The notes beneath the pieces are model-generated. The model saw only the letters and a program-made list of their open reading frames with translations, searched no databases and was not told the DNA's origin. Both the position numbers and the translations under genes were made by a program. A stretch of DNA of 64,000 bases from Sulfurimonas sp. HSL1-2 (GTDB lineage Bacteria > Campylobacterota > Campylobacteria > Campylobacterales > Sulfurimonadaceae): positions 558,001 to 622,000 of the forward strand of contig NZ_CP147914.1 in NCBI RefSeq assembly GCF_039645565.1, read 5' to 3'. Shown in pieces: positions 17,440 to 25,762 of this stretch (its first letter is position 1; each line of letters opens with the position of its first letter).

Positions 17440-19399
17440 ATATACAGACAGAACATTGAGCTCTTTTCTGTCATGGCTTTCAAATGCGATCCATCAAAAC
17501 TTGAAGCCGAACTGCTACTCCGTATATTCTGTCAATAAATATATCATCCTTCATCGCCGCTATTGGCTTCTTTTTCTTTTAGCGGCCACAGGTTTATATC
17601 TGTTCCCGCTGTTTATCTATACGGGTGATTTGAAATATTTTATTTTTGACAACATCAATGGAAATCATCTTCCTCTGTTGGCGAAATGCGGATTATTATT
17701 TGCCGAAAGTCATAAAACAATTGCCATGATTTTCAATGGTCTCCCGAGAGGGGCGTTTGGCAGTGAATTTGATATTCAAGTGTGGCTATATTATTGGCTT
17801 GATACCCTTCAGGCCTATATTGTCAATGAGTTCACTATACACATAGTTGCATTTATTGCAATGTATGCGTTCCTCTGGAGATATCTTCTAGCCGATGAGA
17901 GTGAATCCATTAGATTTTTTTCTGCTTCGACAGGTGCTTTTTATTTTGCAATAACACCTTTCTTGCCTACACTGGGGTTAAGTATCGCGATCATGCCGTT
18001 GGTTGCCTTTGCATATATAAGAATATGGCAAAGACAGAACGGTTGGATAGAATGGTTGATTCTAAGCCTCTTCCCATTTTATTCAAGTTTTGCCCAGGTT
18101 TATGTTTTTTTTCTTTTCACCGCCGTAACGATTGCTCTTTTCGGAATGTTACGTCATCGCGTCATTCACTTCCGTCTCCTGTTCGCCCTTCTGCTGGTGA
18201 TATTTATTTTTTTATGCAAAGACTATCGGTTAGTATTGCAAATGATCTTCGATAGCGGTTTTGTGTCGCATCGTGTTGAGTTTGCGAAGTTTGACAAAAC
18301 ATTTATGGACGCATATCGTATGGCGCATCTGCAGTTTTTGCACGGGTTGAGTCATGCAAAGGGTATGCATTTTGAACTATTGCTTCCGGCAGCAATATTC
18401 GCTGTGCTCTTGTCTCTGCTCAAACAAAAACTGACACCTCTTTTCTCGCTGATTCTTTTATCGGTCTTCATATTTCTCGTCCTTGTAGATTTCTGGTCTT
18501 TCCTTTTGGCGCAGAAATACAGTCTTCCGCTCTTTTTCATTTTTATTGTCTCAGTTTACAAGTTCCAGCACGATAAATATGGGAAATGGTTGTCCATTAT
18601 CTTGATACTACTTGTTGGTCTCTCCTATTGGCTTGGATTTAGTTTTTATGAAAAATGGGATGAAATCACCAAAGAGCTCTTATTGATCAGAATGTTTGAT
18701 TTTTCAAGATTTTTCTTTTTTTCTCAAGTGCTTTGGGCAATTGCAGCTGCCTTGGTGGCCATTGTCGTTATGCGAAAAGTGCAATTCGCTCTATTGATAT
18801 TGTCGCTGTTTGTCATTTTTCAGTTCGCCATCGGCAGGGAAAAAGCATATTTCGGTATGGGAAAGCAGCCGTATCTCTTCTCATATAATGCGTATTTTGC
18901 AGCATCCCAATTTCAGCGGATTGAAGACTATATCGGAAGAACACAGTGTTCATATAGGGTTGTTAGCCTGGGCATCGATCCCATCGTTGCTCTTCATAAT
19001 GGTTTCTATACGTTAGATGGGTATATGGTTAACTACCCATTGCAATATAAACATGAATTCAGAAAAATTATTCAACGGCATTTGGAAAAGAATGATGAGG
19101 CAAGAAAGCTTTTTGATAATTGGGGCAACAAAGTCTATTTGTATGACAACGGGGTGACATACGATTATCTGAATGAAGAAATGCTCCGGAATAACAATGC
19201 ACTCGTCTATAATGATTTGGATATGAACACGACGCAGATCTCCCGAATGGGCGGTCAATATTTGTTTTCATCCAGACGTATTCTTGAGGCACAAAAATTC
19301 GGATTGAGGTATCTGGCAACTTTTGAAGATGAGAAAAGTGTATGGACAGTGCATCTGTATGCAATTATAGGTAATGAGCCGCAGGGAAAGAACTTCTAA
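17411..19399 (+). CDS. YkoS/YfhO-like polytopic membrane protein, orphan copy
   Basis: The 662-aa protein has about a dozen hydrophobic segments and an extracytoplasmic C-terminal part. It shares with the four tandem proteins at 26,857-34,244 a first-loop motif (FDNIN, residues 79-83; FDNLD in most of the others), GLPRGAFGSEFDIQVWL, and YRVVSLGIDPIVALHNGFYT followed by LDGYMVNYPLQYKHEF. The C-terminus, VWTVHLY, is also shared. I assign it to the DUF6044-like group related to B. subtilis YkoS/YfhO, putative lipid-linked sugar transferases of GT-C type. ATG 17411 has no clear ribosome-binding site; TTG 17456 is possible. It is visibly AT-richer than its neighbours. Confidence 0.6.
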   Translation: MPRNGKRNHKYTDRTLSSFLSWLSNAIHQNLKPNCYSVYSVNKYIILHRRYWLLFLLAATGLYLFPLFIYTGDLKYFIFDNINGNHLPLLAKCGLLFAESHKTIAMIFNGLPRGAFGSEFDIQVWLYYWLDTLQAYIVNEFTIHIVAFIAMYAFLWRYLLADESESIRFFSASTGAFYFAITPFLPTLGLSIAIMPLVAFAYIRIWQRQNGWIEWLILSLFPFYSSFAQVYVFFLFTAVTIALFGMLRHRVIHFRLLFALLLVIFIFLCKDYRLVLQMIFDSGFVSHRVEFAKFDKTFMDAYRMAHLQFLHGLSHAKGMHFELLLPAAIFAVLLSLLKQKLTPLFSLILLSVFIFLVLVDFWSFLLAQKYSLPLFFIFIVSVYKFQHDKYGKWLSIILILLVGLSYWLGFSFYEKWDEITKELLLIRMFDFSRFFFFSQVLWAIAAALVAIVVMRKVQFALLILSLFVIFQFAIGREKAYFGMGKQPYLFSYNAYFAASQFQRIEDYIGRTQCSYRVVSLGIDPIVALHNGFYTLDGYMVNYPLQYKHEFRKIIQRHLEKNDEARKLFDNWGNKVYLYDNGVTYDYLNEEMLRNNNALVYNDLDMNTTQISRMGGQYLFSSRRILEAQKFGLRYLATFEDEKSVWTVHLYAIIGNEPQGKNF

Positions 19400-19449
19400 A
19401 AATCAATGGCTTTACTCAAGAAAATTTTATAGGGAACATTCTTACAATG

Positions 19450-21423
19450 TCATAACTGTCTAATCTTGGCGATCTCGTCGCGTAGACGGGCCGCCTCTTC
19501 GAATTCCAGCTTCTTCGCCGCTTCCTTCATCTTCTGGTTCAGTTCATTGAGAATCTTCTTGCGTTCGGCAGCGGGCATCTTCTCCAGTTTCTTGCGTTTG
19601 TTGTAGAGCTCTCCGGTCTCTTCGAGCTTGAGGTTTTCGTCGAGTTTGCGTTTGACGGTCGTCGGGGTAATACCGTTGGCTTCGTTGTGAGCCATCTGTT
19701 TTTCGCGGCGCTGCTTATTGATGTCGATGGCGGCCTGCATCGAGCGTGTCATCTTTTTGGCATAGAGGATGACACGGCCGTCGGCGTTGCGCGCGGCGCG
19801 CCCGATCGTCTGGACCAGCGAAGTCTCCGAGCGCAGAAAGCCCTCCTTGTCGGCGTCGAGGATGGCGACGAGGCTGACTTCGGGCAGGTCCAGCCCTTCG
19901 CGAAGGAGGTTGATCCCGATGAGGACATCGAACTCCCCCAACCGGAGGCTTCGGATGATCTGGTTACGTTCGATCGCATCGATGTCGGAGTGCATATACT
20001 GCACCTTGATACCGAGGTCGGCCAGATAGGTCGTCAGTGACTCCGCCATCTTCTTGGTCAGGACCGTCACCAGGATACGGTCGCCTTTTTCCACGGTCTT
20101 TTTGATCTCGTCGTGGAGGTCTTCGACCTGGTTGTCGGAGTCCTTGATCGTGACGATGGGATCAAGCAGCCCCGTCGGACGGATGATCTGTTCGGCCTTG
20201 ACGGCACTGAGCTCGAGTTCCGTTTCGGCGGGGGTGGCGGAGACGAAGAGGTAGTGGGGCGCTTTGTTGATGAACTCCTCGTACTTCAGCGGCCGGTTGT
20301 CGAGGGCGCTCGGCAGACGGAAGCCGTATTCGACCAGGACCTCTTTGCGGCTGCGGTCGCCGGCGTACATGCCGCGGAACTGCGGCAGTGAGACATGCGA
20401 TTCGTCGACGATGATCATGTACTTGTCGTGGTTGATGGCGAAGTAGTCCAGCAGGGTATAGGGCGCTTCGCCCGGCTTTTTGCCGGTGAGGTGGCGTGAA
20501 TAGTTCTCCACCCCCTTGCACATGCCGACGGTCTCCAGCATCTCCAGGTCGAACTCGGTCCGCTGCTTGAGGCGCTGCGCTTCGACGATCTTCTCGTTGG
20601 CAAGCAAGTTGTCGAGGCGCTCGCCCAGCTCGTCCTCGATCGTCTTGACGGCCCGGGAGAGCCTCTCCTGGCCGACCGTGAACTGGCTGGTGGCGTAGAC
20701 AGTTACCTTCTCCTTCTCCTCGAGCTTCTTGTTAGCGATCACCTCGAAGGTGTAGATGGCCTCGATTTCGTCGCCGAAGAATTCCACGCGGATCGCCTCG
20801 TCTTCGAGGTAGGGTGGGTAAATGTCGAGAACGTCGCCGCTGACGCGGAGGTGGCCGCTGTCGAAGTAGGTGTCGTTGCGGGTGTAGCCCATCTCGACCA
20901 GGCGCAACAGAAGCTCTTTTTGCCCGACCTCCTGTCCGACTTCGAGGATCTGCACCATTTTGGCGTACTCCTCCGGATCCCCGAGACCGTAGTTGGCGGA
21001 GACGGAGGCGATGACGATGACATCGTCGTAGCTGAGCAGGTTGGCCGTTGCGGAGAGACGCAGGCGTTCCAGTTCATCGTTGATGGAGCTGTCCTTCTCG
21101 ATAAAGAGGTCCTGGCGCGGGATGTAGGCTTCGGGCTGGTAGTAATCGTAGTAGCTGATGAAGTACTCGACGTGGTTGTTGGGAAAGAAGGCTTTGAATT
21201 CGCTGTAGAGCTGGGCTGCGAGCGTTTTGTTGTGGGTCATGATGATCGTCGGCAGCTGGGTCTTCTCGATGACTTTGGCCATCGTATAGGTCTTTCCGCT
21301 CCCGGTGACCCCTTCGAGGGTCTGGTAACGGTTCCCCTCCAGGACGCTCCCGGCCAGTGTGGCAATCGCCCCCGGCTGGTCCCCCGCCGGTGCGTATTCC
21401 GTGACGACTTCAAATCTGCCCAC
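19450..21423 (-). CDS. uvrB: Excinuclease ABC subunit B
   Basis: UvrB is the damage-verification helicase of nucleotide excision repair. The protein is 657 aa, the family's normal length. Walker A is [10 protein letters not shown] at residues 38-47, followed by [15 protein letters not shown] and the beta-hairpin region [13 protein letters not shown]. Helicase motifs DESHVSLPQ and TIGRAARN are present, and the C-terminal UVR motif ([20 protein letters not shown]) binds UvrC. The start is GTG 21423 after AGGA. TATAAT on the minus strand (21463-21458) gives a suitable promoter. Confidence 0.97.
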   Translation of the reverse strand: MGRFEVVTEYAPAGDQPGAIATLAGSVLEGNRYQTLEGVTGSGKTYTMAKVIEKTQLPTIIMTHNKTLAAQLYSEFKAFFPNNHVEYFISYYDYYQPEAYIPRQDLFIEKDSSINDELERLRLSATANLLSYDDVIVIASVSANYGLGDPEEYAKMVQILEVGQEVGQKELLLRLVEMGYTRNDTYFDSGHLRVSGDVLDIYPPYLEDEAIRVEFFGDEIEAIYTFEVIANKKLEEKEKVTVYATSQFTVGQERLSRAVKTIEDELGERLDNLLANEKIVEAQRLKQRTEFDLEMLETVGMCKGVENYSRHLTGKKPGEAPYTLLDYFAINHDKYMIIVDESHVSLPQFRGMYAGDRSRKEVLVEYGFRLPSALDNRPLKYEEFINKAPHYLFVSATPAETELELSAVKAEQIIRPTGLLDPIVTIKDSDNQVEDLHDEIKKTVEKGDRILVTVLTKKMAESLTTYLADLGIKVQYMHSDIDAIERNQIIRSLRLGEFDVLIGINLLREGLDLPEVSLVAILDADKEGFLRSETSLVQTIGRAARNADGRVILYAKKMTRSMQAAIDINKQRREKQMAHNEANGITPTTVKRKLDENLKLEETGELYNKRKKLEKMPAAERKKILNELNQKMKEAAKKLEFEEAARLRDEIAKIRQL

Positions 21424-21522
21424 CCATCATCCTTTACTCTTATCTCTTTGTGATAGAATTATAACCAAGAGCGGCGGGGCCCATCCCTGCCGGAGAATTG
21501 AGCGAAACAGGATTAGAGAATA

Positions 21523-21756
21523 ATGGAACAGCAATCACAAAACGTCGTTGACAGACTCGGCGGAAAAGTCGCGCAGGTCATGGCCCAGCTGCACGCCCTC
21601 AAAGAGGAGAACGAGGTTCTGAAAAACGACCTGATGAACCAGCAGGCGCAGAACGAAGCCTTCCGCGGCCAGATCGAACGTCTTGAGGCGGACAATGCTG
21701 CCAAAGAGCGCGAGATCGAAGAGATCGTCAACAAGATCGAGAGTATTCTCGGATAA
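21523..21756 (+). CDS. Small coiled-coil protein (ZapB-like)
   Basis: The 77-aa protein is almost entirely a heptad-patterned coiled coil (GGKVAQVMAQLHALKEEN, then LERLEAD-type repeats to the end) without membrane segments. Length and pattern resemble the cell-division factor ZapB, but coiled coils give weak evidence of homology. It is followed 22 bp later by another conserved 77-aa gene, a likely operon, and is divergent from uvrB. AGGA precedes the ATG. Confidence 0.6.
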   Translation: MEQQSQNVVDRLGGKVAQVMAQLHALKEENEVLKNDLMNQQAQNEAFRGQIERLEADNAAKEREIEEIVNKIESILG

Positions 21757-21778
21757 GCCGGCAGACCCGGCACAGCGT

Positions 21779-22012
21779 ATGAGCAAAAAAGTCTCCCTCA
21801 CCGTCAACCGCAGCCGCTTCGACATCGACCTCGACGATGCTTTCGCGGATTTCCTGCTGCACCAACTCGAGAAAGATTTCAAACTGGACGGTAACAACGA
21901 TCTGAAGGTCTTGCTGCAGGCGTATGTCAAGAAAAACTATGAGTTGTTTGAGCAGGATAGAAAAATTGTCAAGTTACTTGAGCAGATGACGGTGGAGTCT
22001 GCTGAAGCATAA
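21779..22012 (+). CDS. Small conserved hypothetical protein, possible ZapB-like partner
   Basis: The protein is 77 aa, starting at ATG 21779 (MSKKVSLTVNRSRFDIDLDD). It is charged and soluble, with a short N-terminal strand region and a helical tail, LLQAYVKKNYELFEQDRKIV. The N-terminal strand pattern faintly recalls ZapA, and pairing with a ZapB-like gene would fit, but no diagnostic residues are seen. The SASA esterase gene starts 4 nt after its stop, so the accessory block may be transcribed from this operon. Confidence 0.55.
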   Translation: MSKKVSLTVNRSRFDIDLDDAFADFLLHQLEKDFKLDGNNDLKVLLQAYVKKNYELFEQDRKIVKLLEQMTVESAEA

Positions 22013-22016
22013 CGTA

Positions 22017-22844
22017 TTGAAAAACAGACACCTTTTTATTTCCATCGCTTCACTCTCCGTACTTTTTTTGTTTTCAGTGTCAGTATTTCTGTCCGGACGC
22101 ACCGCATTGTGTGTAAGTAAGTCAGGGGAAACTCCACATTATCGGGTGATATTATTCGCCGGGCAGTCCAATATGTTTGGAATGGACCCGCTGCAAGAGC
22201 CCTACTCCGAAGCAATGTTGGGTCATCATCGGTTTGCCAATTTGAGAGACGATACCGATTTGCCAAAACGCGGTATCGGTCCTGCTAATAGCATGATGAA
22301 GGCATTGATTGAAACGTTTCCGGATGAACATTTTATATTTGTCATGTTTGCAGTCGGCGGGAGCAATGTCAAAGAGTGGGGGCCTGACAGATCAACAGGC
22401 TTTACGGTTCAATATAAAGACGAAACTTCTACATTTTACGAAGTCCTGCTCAAAGGGATTGAAGAAGCAGTCGATGGCCGGGATGTCTCCTGCGCTGCCC
22501 TGGTCTGGATGCAGGGGGAAGCGGATAGCCGCGAGTTGGAGTTGGCGGAAAATTATGACAAAAACTTTGACCGATTTTACCGATCACTGCAAAAAGATTT
22601 GGGGGTAGTGGATCTTCCTCTTATCATCGGGGAGGTAAACCCGCCTCTGAAAACCCACCGGTATCGTGAAACAGTGAGGACGTTGCAGGTTAAAATGGCA
22701 CAAAAATATGCGAACGCTGTTTTAGTAGATACGGACGATCTGGCCAAGCTGGAGGATGAGCTCCATTATACGGCAGCAGCAGATATTATACTCGGCAAAC
22801 GTTTTTTTGAGGCCTACATGCAGCTGATGCGGCATTCACATTAA
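22017..22844 (+). CDS. Membrane-anchored SASA-type esterase (SGNH hydrolase)
   Basis: The 275-aa protein has an N-terminal signal or anchor helix (LFISIASLSVLFLFSVSVFL), so the catalytic domain should be periplasmic. The sialate O-acetylesterase/DUF303 blocks are present: FAGQSNMFGMDP with the nucleophilic Ser, VGGSN, VWMQGEADS, and DELHYTAAA with the Asp/His pair. It likely removes acetyl or similar ester groups from a carbohydrate. The start is TTG 22017, 4 nt after the preceding gene. It lies directly upstream of the glycan operon, so editing of that glycan is a reasonable inference. Confidence 0.72.
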   Translation: MKNRHLFISIASLSVLFLFSVSVFLSGRTALCVSKSGETPHYRVILFAGQSNMFGMDPLQEPYSEAMLGHHRFANLRDDTDLPKRGIGPANSMMKALIETFPDEHFIFVMFAVGGSNVKEWGPDRSTGFTVQYKDETSTFYEVLLKGIEEAVDGRDVSCAALVWMQGEADSRELELAENYDKNFDRFYRSLQKDLGVVDLPLIIGEVNPPLKTHRYRETVRTLQVKMAQKYANAVLVDTDDLAKLEDELHYTAAADIILGKRFFEAYMQLMRHSH

Positions 22845-22874
22845 TCCACATGTCAATTGCCAAGATCGATATAG

Positions 22875-22880
22875 TATAAT
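22875..22880 (+). promoter_or_regulatory. -10 box of the glycan operon
   Basis: TATAAT lies 22 nt before the ATG of the GT2 gene and is the only clear promoter before the ten overlapping genes. Confidence 0.5.
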
Positions 22881-22902
22881 CTAATAAAAAAGTGTACTTT
22901 GC

Positions 22903-23844
22903 ATGAAAGAAATGCTTCACAGCTTTAGATATTCCATTGTCATCCCCGTTTACAACAGTGCTTCTTTTGTCACGAAAACGGTTCATCAAATAATCGAGGA
23001 GACTGAGAAGGCGCATCTTGTTGCCGAAATCATATTGGTAAACGACGGCAGCAGTGATGGAAGTTGGGACGTCATCAAGGGCCTGGCCCGTGAACTTCCG
23101 AATGTCAAATCGATCAATCTGATTAAGAATTTTGGGCAGCACAGTGCCATCCTGTGCGGCTTTGAGCATGCCTCTGGTCTGTACGTTATTACGATGGATG
23201 ATGACCTCCAAAACCCACCGAGCGAGATTGTAAAACTGACAAATGCTATCGAAAAGAGCGAGTTTGATCTCGTTTTCGGTAAGTTCACTGAAAAAAAGCA
23301 TGCAAATTACAGGAAACTCGGCTCGAAAGTTATCGGATATTTGAATCGTAAGATTTTCAATAAACCGGATCATATCGTATTGAGCAACTTTAGGATAATC
23401 CACAGGGATGTCATAGACCGTCTGCTTTCGCATAAAACCGCTTACCCTTATATTCCGGGGCTTTTATTGCTTTATGCTACCAATATCGGGAATGTAGAGG
23501 TCGAACACCACGAGCGCATAGAAGGTAAGTCAAACTATACCTTCAAACGTATTGTCAGTTTGGTGAGTCGTCTCCTTATCAACTACTCTTCCTATCCTTT
23601 GCGCCTGCTGAGTATGATCGGGCTGATCATTTCGGGTGCCAGTTTCCTTCTCGGTGTCGTTTATCTTCTTCTCGGCCTTTTCGGGTACGTGAATGTCCCA
23701 GGATGGACGACAATGGTCGTCCTGACGTCATTCCTCGGCGGTTTTATTATTGCGATGCTGGGGATCATCGGGGAGTACCTGTCGCGTATTCTTGATCAAC
23801 TTTCTTCGGAACGCAGTTACTATGTCAGAGAGATTGTAGAGTGA
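22903..23844 (+). CDS. GtrB/CsbB-like polyprenyl-phosphate glycosyltransferase (GT2)
   Basis: The 313-aa protein has a GT-A domain of family 2: YSIVIPVYNSASF at the start, ILVNDGSSDGSWD, and the metal-binding MDDDLQNPPSEI. Two C-terminal transmembrane helices follow (about residues 235-260 and 270-295). This is the layout of DPM1/GtrB/ArnC/CsbB enzymes, which load a sugar from a nucleotide donor onto undecaprenyl phosphate on the cytoplasmic face. It is the first gene of the overlapping operon, so it probably charges the lipid for the transferases encoded downstream. The sugar is not predictable. Confidence 0.88.
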   Translation: MKEMLHSFRYSIVIPVYNSASFVTKTVHQIIEETEKAHLVAEIILVNDGSSDGSWDVIKGLARELPNVKSINLIKNFGQHSAILCGFEHASGLYVITMDDDLQNPPSEIVKLTNAIEKSEFDLVFGKFTEKKHANYRKLGSKVIGYLNRKIFNKPDHIVLSNFRIIHRDVIDRLLSHKTAYPYIPGLLLLYATNIGNVEVEHHERIEGKSNYTFKRIVSLVSRLLINYSSYPLRLLSMIGLIISGASFLLGVVYLLLGLFGYVNVPGWTTMVVLTSFLGGFIIAMLGIIGEYLSRILDQLSSERSYYVREIVE

Positions 23845-24575
23845 AGCACAGCCATTTTATCATTGTCGGCGCGCAGCGCAGCGGTACAACCTACCTGTAT
23901 GAACTGCTAGCGGCGCATCCGGAGGTTTGTATGGCAACACCCGTGAAGCCGGAACCGAAGTACTTTCTCGGTGCTGAAAAAACACGTGATTATTCTACAT
24001 ACCTTTCCAGCTTTTTTAGCGGCTGCGGTCGCGAGGCGGTTCTGGGAGAGAAAAGCACGAGCTATTATGAAAGCGAGGGCGTTGCCGAACGCATTGCCGA
24101 GCTTATACCGGAAGCCCGTATCGTCTTCATGTTGCGTGATCCGGTCGAACGGGCCATTTCCAATTACTTTTTCAGTCGTAACAACGGTATTGAATCCCGG
24201 TCGCTTCGGGAGGTCTTTTTGCAGAACAAAACAGCACCGGCATATGACCGTTCCAGTATTTCCGTTAACCCGTTTGATTACCTTGGCCGCGGGGAATATG
24301 TGACATTCATCCAAAAATATCTTGCCGTCTTCGGGGCAAAGCAGGTCGGTGTTTTCTTTTTTGAAGAGCTGACGAAGCGCCTGGAGGCTTTGGAGACGCT
24401 GTATGAATTTATCGGTGTGGATCGGTCGTTCGTACCGGAGTGTTTTGCAGAGAAGGTCAATGCTGCGCAACGACATACCGTTGTCACGGATGATGTCACC
24501 GAAGCGTTGCGTCAGTATTACCTGCAGCCGAATCAACGGCTCTCCGAATTGCTTGGTAGGGAGCTGCCTTGGTAG
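23841..24575 (+). CDS. Sulfotransferase
   Basis: The 244-aa protein has both PAPS-binding motifs: the 5'-phosphosulfate loop IIVGAQRSGTTYLYELLAAH near the N-terminus, and the 3'-phosphate motif FMLRDPVERAISNYFFSR. It is cytoplasmic, with no signal peptide. It should transfer sulfate from PAPS to a hydroxyl or amino group, here most likely a carbohydrate given the neighbours. The start is GTG 23841, overlapping the GT2 stop by 4 nt. PAPS synthesis genes are not in this window. Confidence 0.85.
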   Translation: MKHSHFIIVGAQRSGTTYLYELLAAHPEVCMATPVKPEPKYFLGAEKTRDYSTYLSSFFSGCGREAVLGEKSTSYYESEGVAERIAELIPEARIVFMLRDPVERAISNYFFSRNNGIESRSLREVFLQNKTAPAYDRSSISVNPFDYLGRGEYVTFIQKYLAVFGAKQVGVFFFEELTKRLEALETLYEFIGVDRSFVPECFAEKVNAAQRHTVVTDDVTEALRQYYLQPNQRLSELLGRELPW

Positions 24576-24922
24576 AGTTCAGGAAACTTCTTCTTGTCAC
24601 CTTAACAGTGGTATTGACACTGGCCAGTGCCGCTTTGCTCAATTTCGGGGCAAAGCACCTTTCTGAAGGAGTTGTGGTCTCTTCAGCCGTTATTTTTTCC
24701 GTTTTAACTTTTAATGTACTCAAGCTGAAGCTCTGGGGGGACATCTACCAGCGGTACCATCTGCATGACAGTTACCCGCTGACTGCCGTTTTTTTTCCGC
24801 TGATTTATCTCTATGCTGTCGCGATCGGGGAAGGAACGCTGGTATGGAATAAAACACTGGGAGTGCTCCTGATCGTCATCGGTGTCGGGGTGATGAGTTA
24901 CAATAGGACATCTGCACAATGA
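24569..24922 (+). CDS. Small four-helix membrane protein, SMR/ArnE-like (first of pair)
   Basis: The 117-aa protein has four predicted helices, starting LLLVTLTVVLTLASAALLNFGAKHLS and ending GVLLIVIGVGVMSYNR. This size and layout match the SMR/EamA-half family, which includes ArnE and ArnF, proposed flippases for undecaprenyl-phosphate-aminoarabinose. Placement between a lipid-charging GT2 and the transferases suggests a lipid-sugar flippase, probably as a heterodimer with the next gene. The start is TTG 24569, overlapping the sulfotransferase stop by 7 nt; no ATG fits. Confidence 0.62.
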   Translation: MVEFRKLLLVTLTVVLTLASAALLNFGAKHLSEGVVVSSAVIFSVLTFNVLKLKLWGDIYQRYHLHDSYPLTAVFFPLIYLYAVAIGEGTLVWNKTLGVLLIVIGVGVMSYNRTSAQ

Positions 24923-25227
24923 GCTGGGGGTGTTTGAGTCTGGCAATTTTGGCCACCGCTTTTGGACAGTACAGTTTCAAACGCTATAAAATGACGCGCA
25001 GAGGGTTGTTCATAGCCGTCGCTTTAACACTTTTTGTACTGACGCCCGTACTGAGTTTCTGCGCGTTAAAGCAGATCCCTGTCGACACGGTGTATATGTT
25101 CACATCTTTAACGATTTTGGTGGTATTGTTACTTTCACACTTTTCGTTGAAAGAAACAATTCCCTTTCAGAAACTGATAGGTGCAGGATTTATTTTGGCA
25201 GGAGTCGTGCTTTATGGTATTCAGTAA
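24919..25227 (+). CDS. Small four-helix membrane protein, SMR/ArnF-like (second of pair)
   Basis: The 102-aa protein has four helices. The last two carry the EamA-type pattern YMFTSLTILVVLLLSHF then LIGAGFILAGVVLYGI, and the middle loop has LKQIPVDTVY, as in SMR proteins. It overlaps the preceding SMR-like gene by 4 nt (ATGA), so equimolar expression is likely. Together they probably replace the GtrA/GtcA flippase of similar systems. Drug efflux is the alternative for this family but fits the operon poorly. Confidence 0.65.
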   Translation: MSWGCLSLAILATAFGQYSFKRYKMTRRGLFIAVALTLFVLTPVLSFCALKQIPVDTVYMFTSLTILVVLLLSHFSLKETIPFQKLIGAGFILAGVVLYGIQ

Positions 25228-25762
25228 AAATACAAAGCGGCATCTCTTCATGTGGTATTCCTATGGTTTGAACCTTGGATTAATGCTGCTGAACCTCATG
25301 CCACCTCTTCTCAGGACATTGTGTCTGCGCATCGTGTTCGCTGGTTTCGGCCGGAATGTATTTGTCGATTACGGATGCTATTTCCGGTTTCCGAAAAAAA
25401 TCCGGGTTGGTAACGAAGTGACGATTGGCAGGGGGTGTATGCTCCTGCCCTCATATTTCATTGAATCCTCCGAGATTGTCATCGGCAATAATGTCAGAAT
25501 CGGACCATCGGTATCATTTTTGGCGGCCGGGCACGATCATCGGTATCTTCATTTACCGGATACCGGGGGAAGGATTCAAGTGGGTGATAACGTCTGGATC
25601 GGCGGAAATGTCACCATTCTGGCCGGAGTGAACATTGGCGAAGGTGCAATTGTGGCAGCGGGGGCGGTGGTGACTCGGGATATCGAGCCCTACTGTATCG
25701 CCGGAGGGGTCCCTGCCGTAAAAATCAAGATGAGAGAGGTCATGCACAATGATCTATTTTAA
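25214..25762 (+). CDS. Left-handed beta-helix (hexapeptide) acyltransferase
   Basis: The 182-aa protein belongs to the maltose/colanic acid O-acetyltransferase group. Hexapeptide repeats build the left-handed helix (IRVGNEVTIGRGCML, IVIGNNVRIGPSVSFL, IQVGDNVWIGGNVTI, VNIGEGAIVAAGAVV). The catalytic His lies in AAGHDHRYLH, and the C-terminus is IAGGVPAVKIKMR. It would O- or N-acetylate a sugar with acetyl-CoA. ATG 25214 overlaps the upstream gene by 14 nt. Because an aminotransferase follows, N-acylation of an amino-sugar is a possible role. Confidence 0.85.
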   Translation: MVFSKNTKRHLFMWYSYGLNLGLMLLNLMPPLLRTLCLRIVFAGFGRNVFVDYGCYFRFPKKIRVGNEVTIGRGCMLLPSYFIESSEIVIGNNVRIGPSVSFLAAGHDHRYLHLPDTGGRIQVGDNVWIGGNVTILAGVNIGEGAIVAAGAVVTRDIEPYCIAGGVPAVKIKMREVMHNDLF

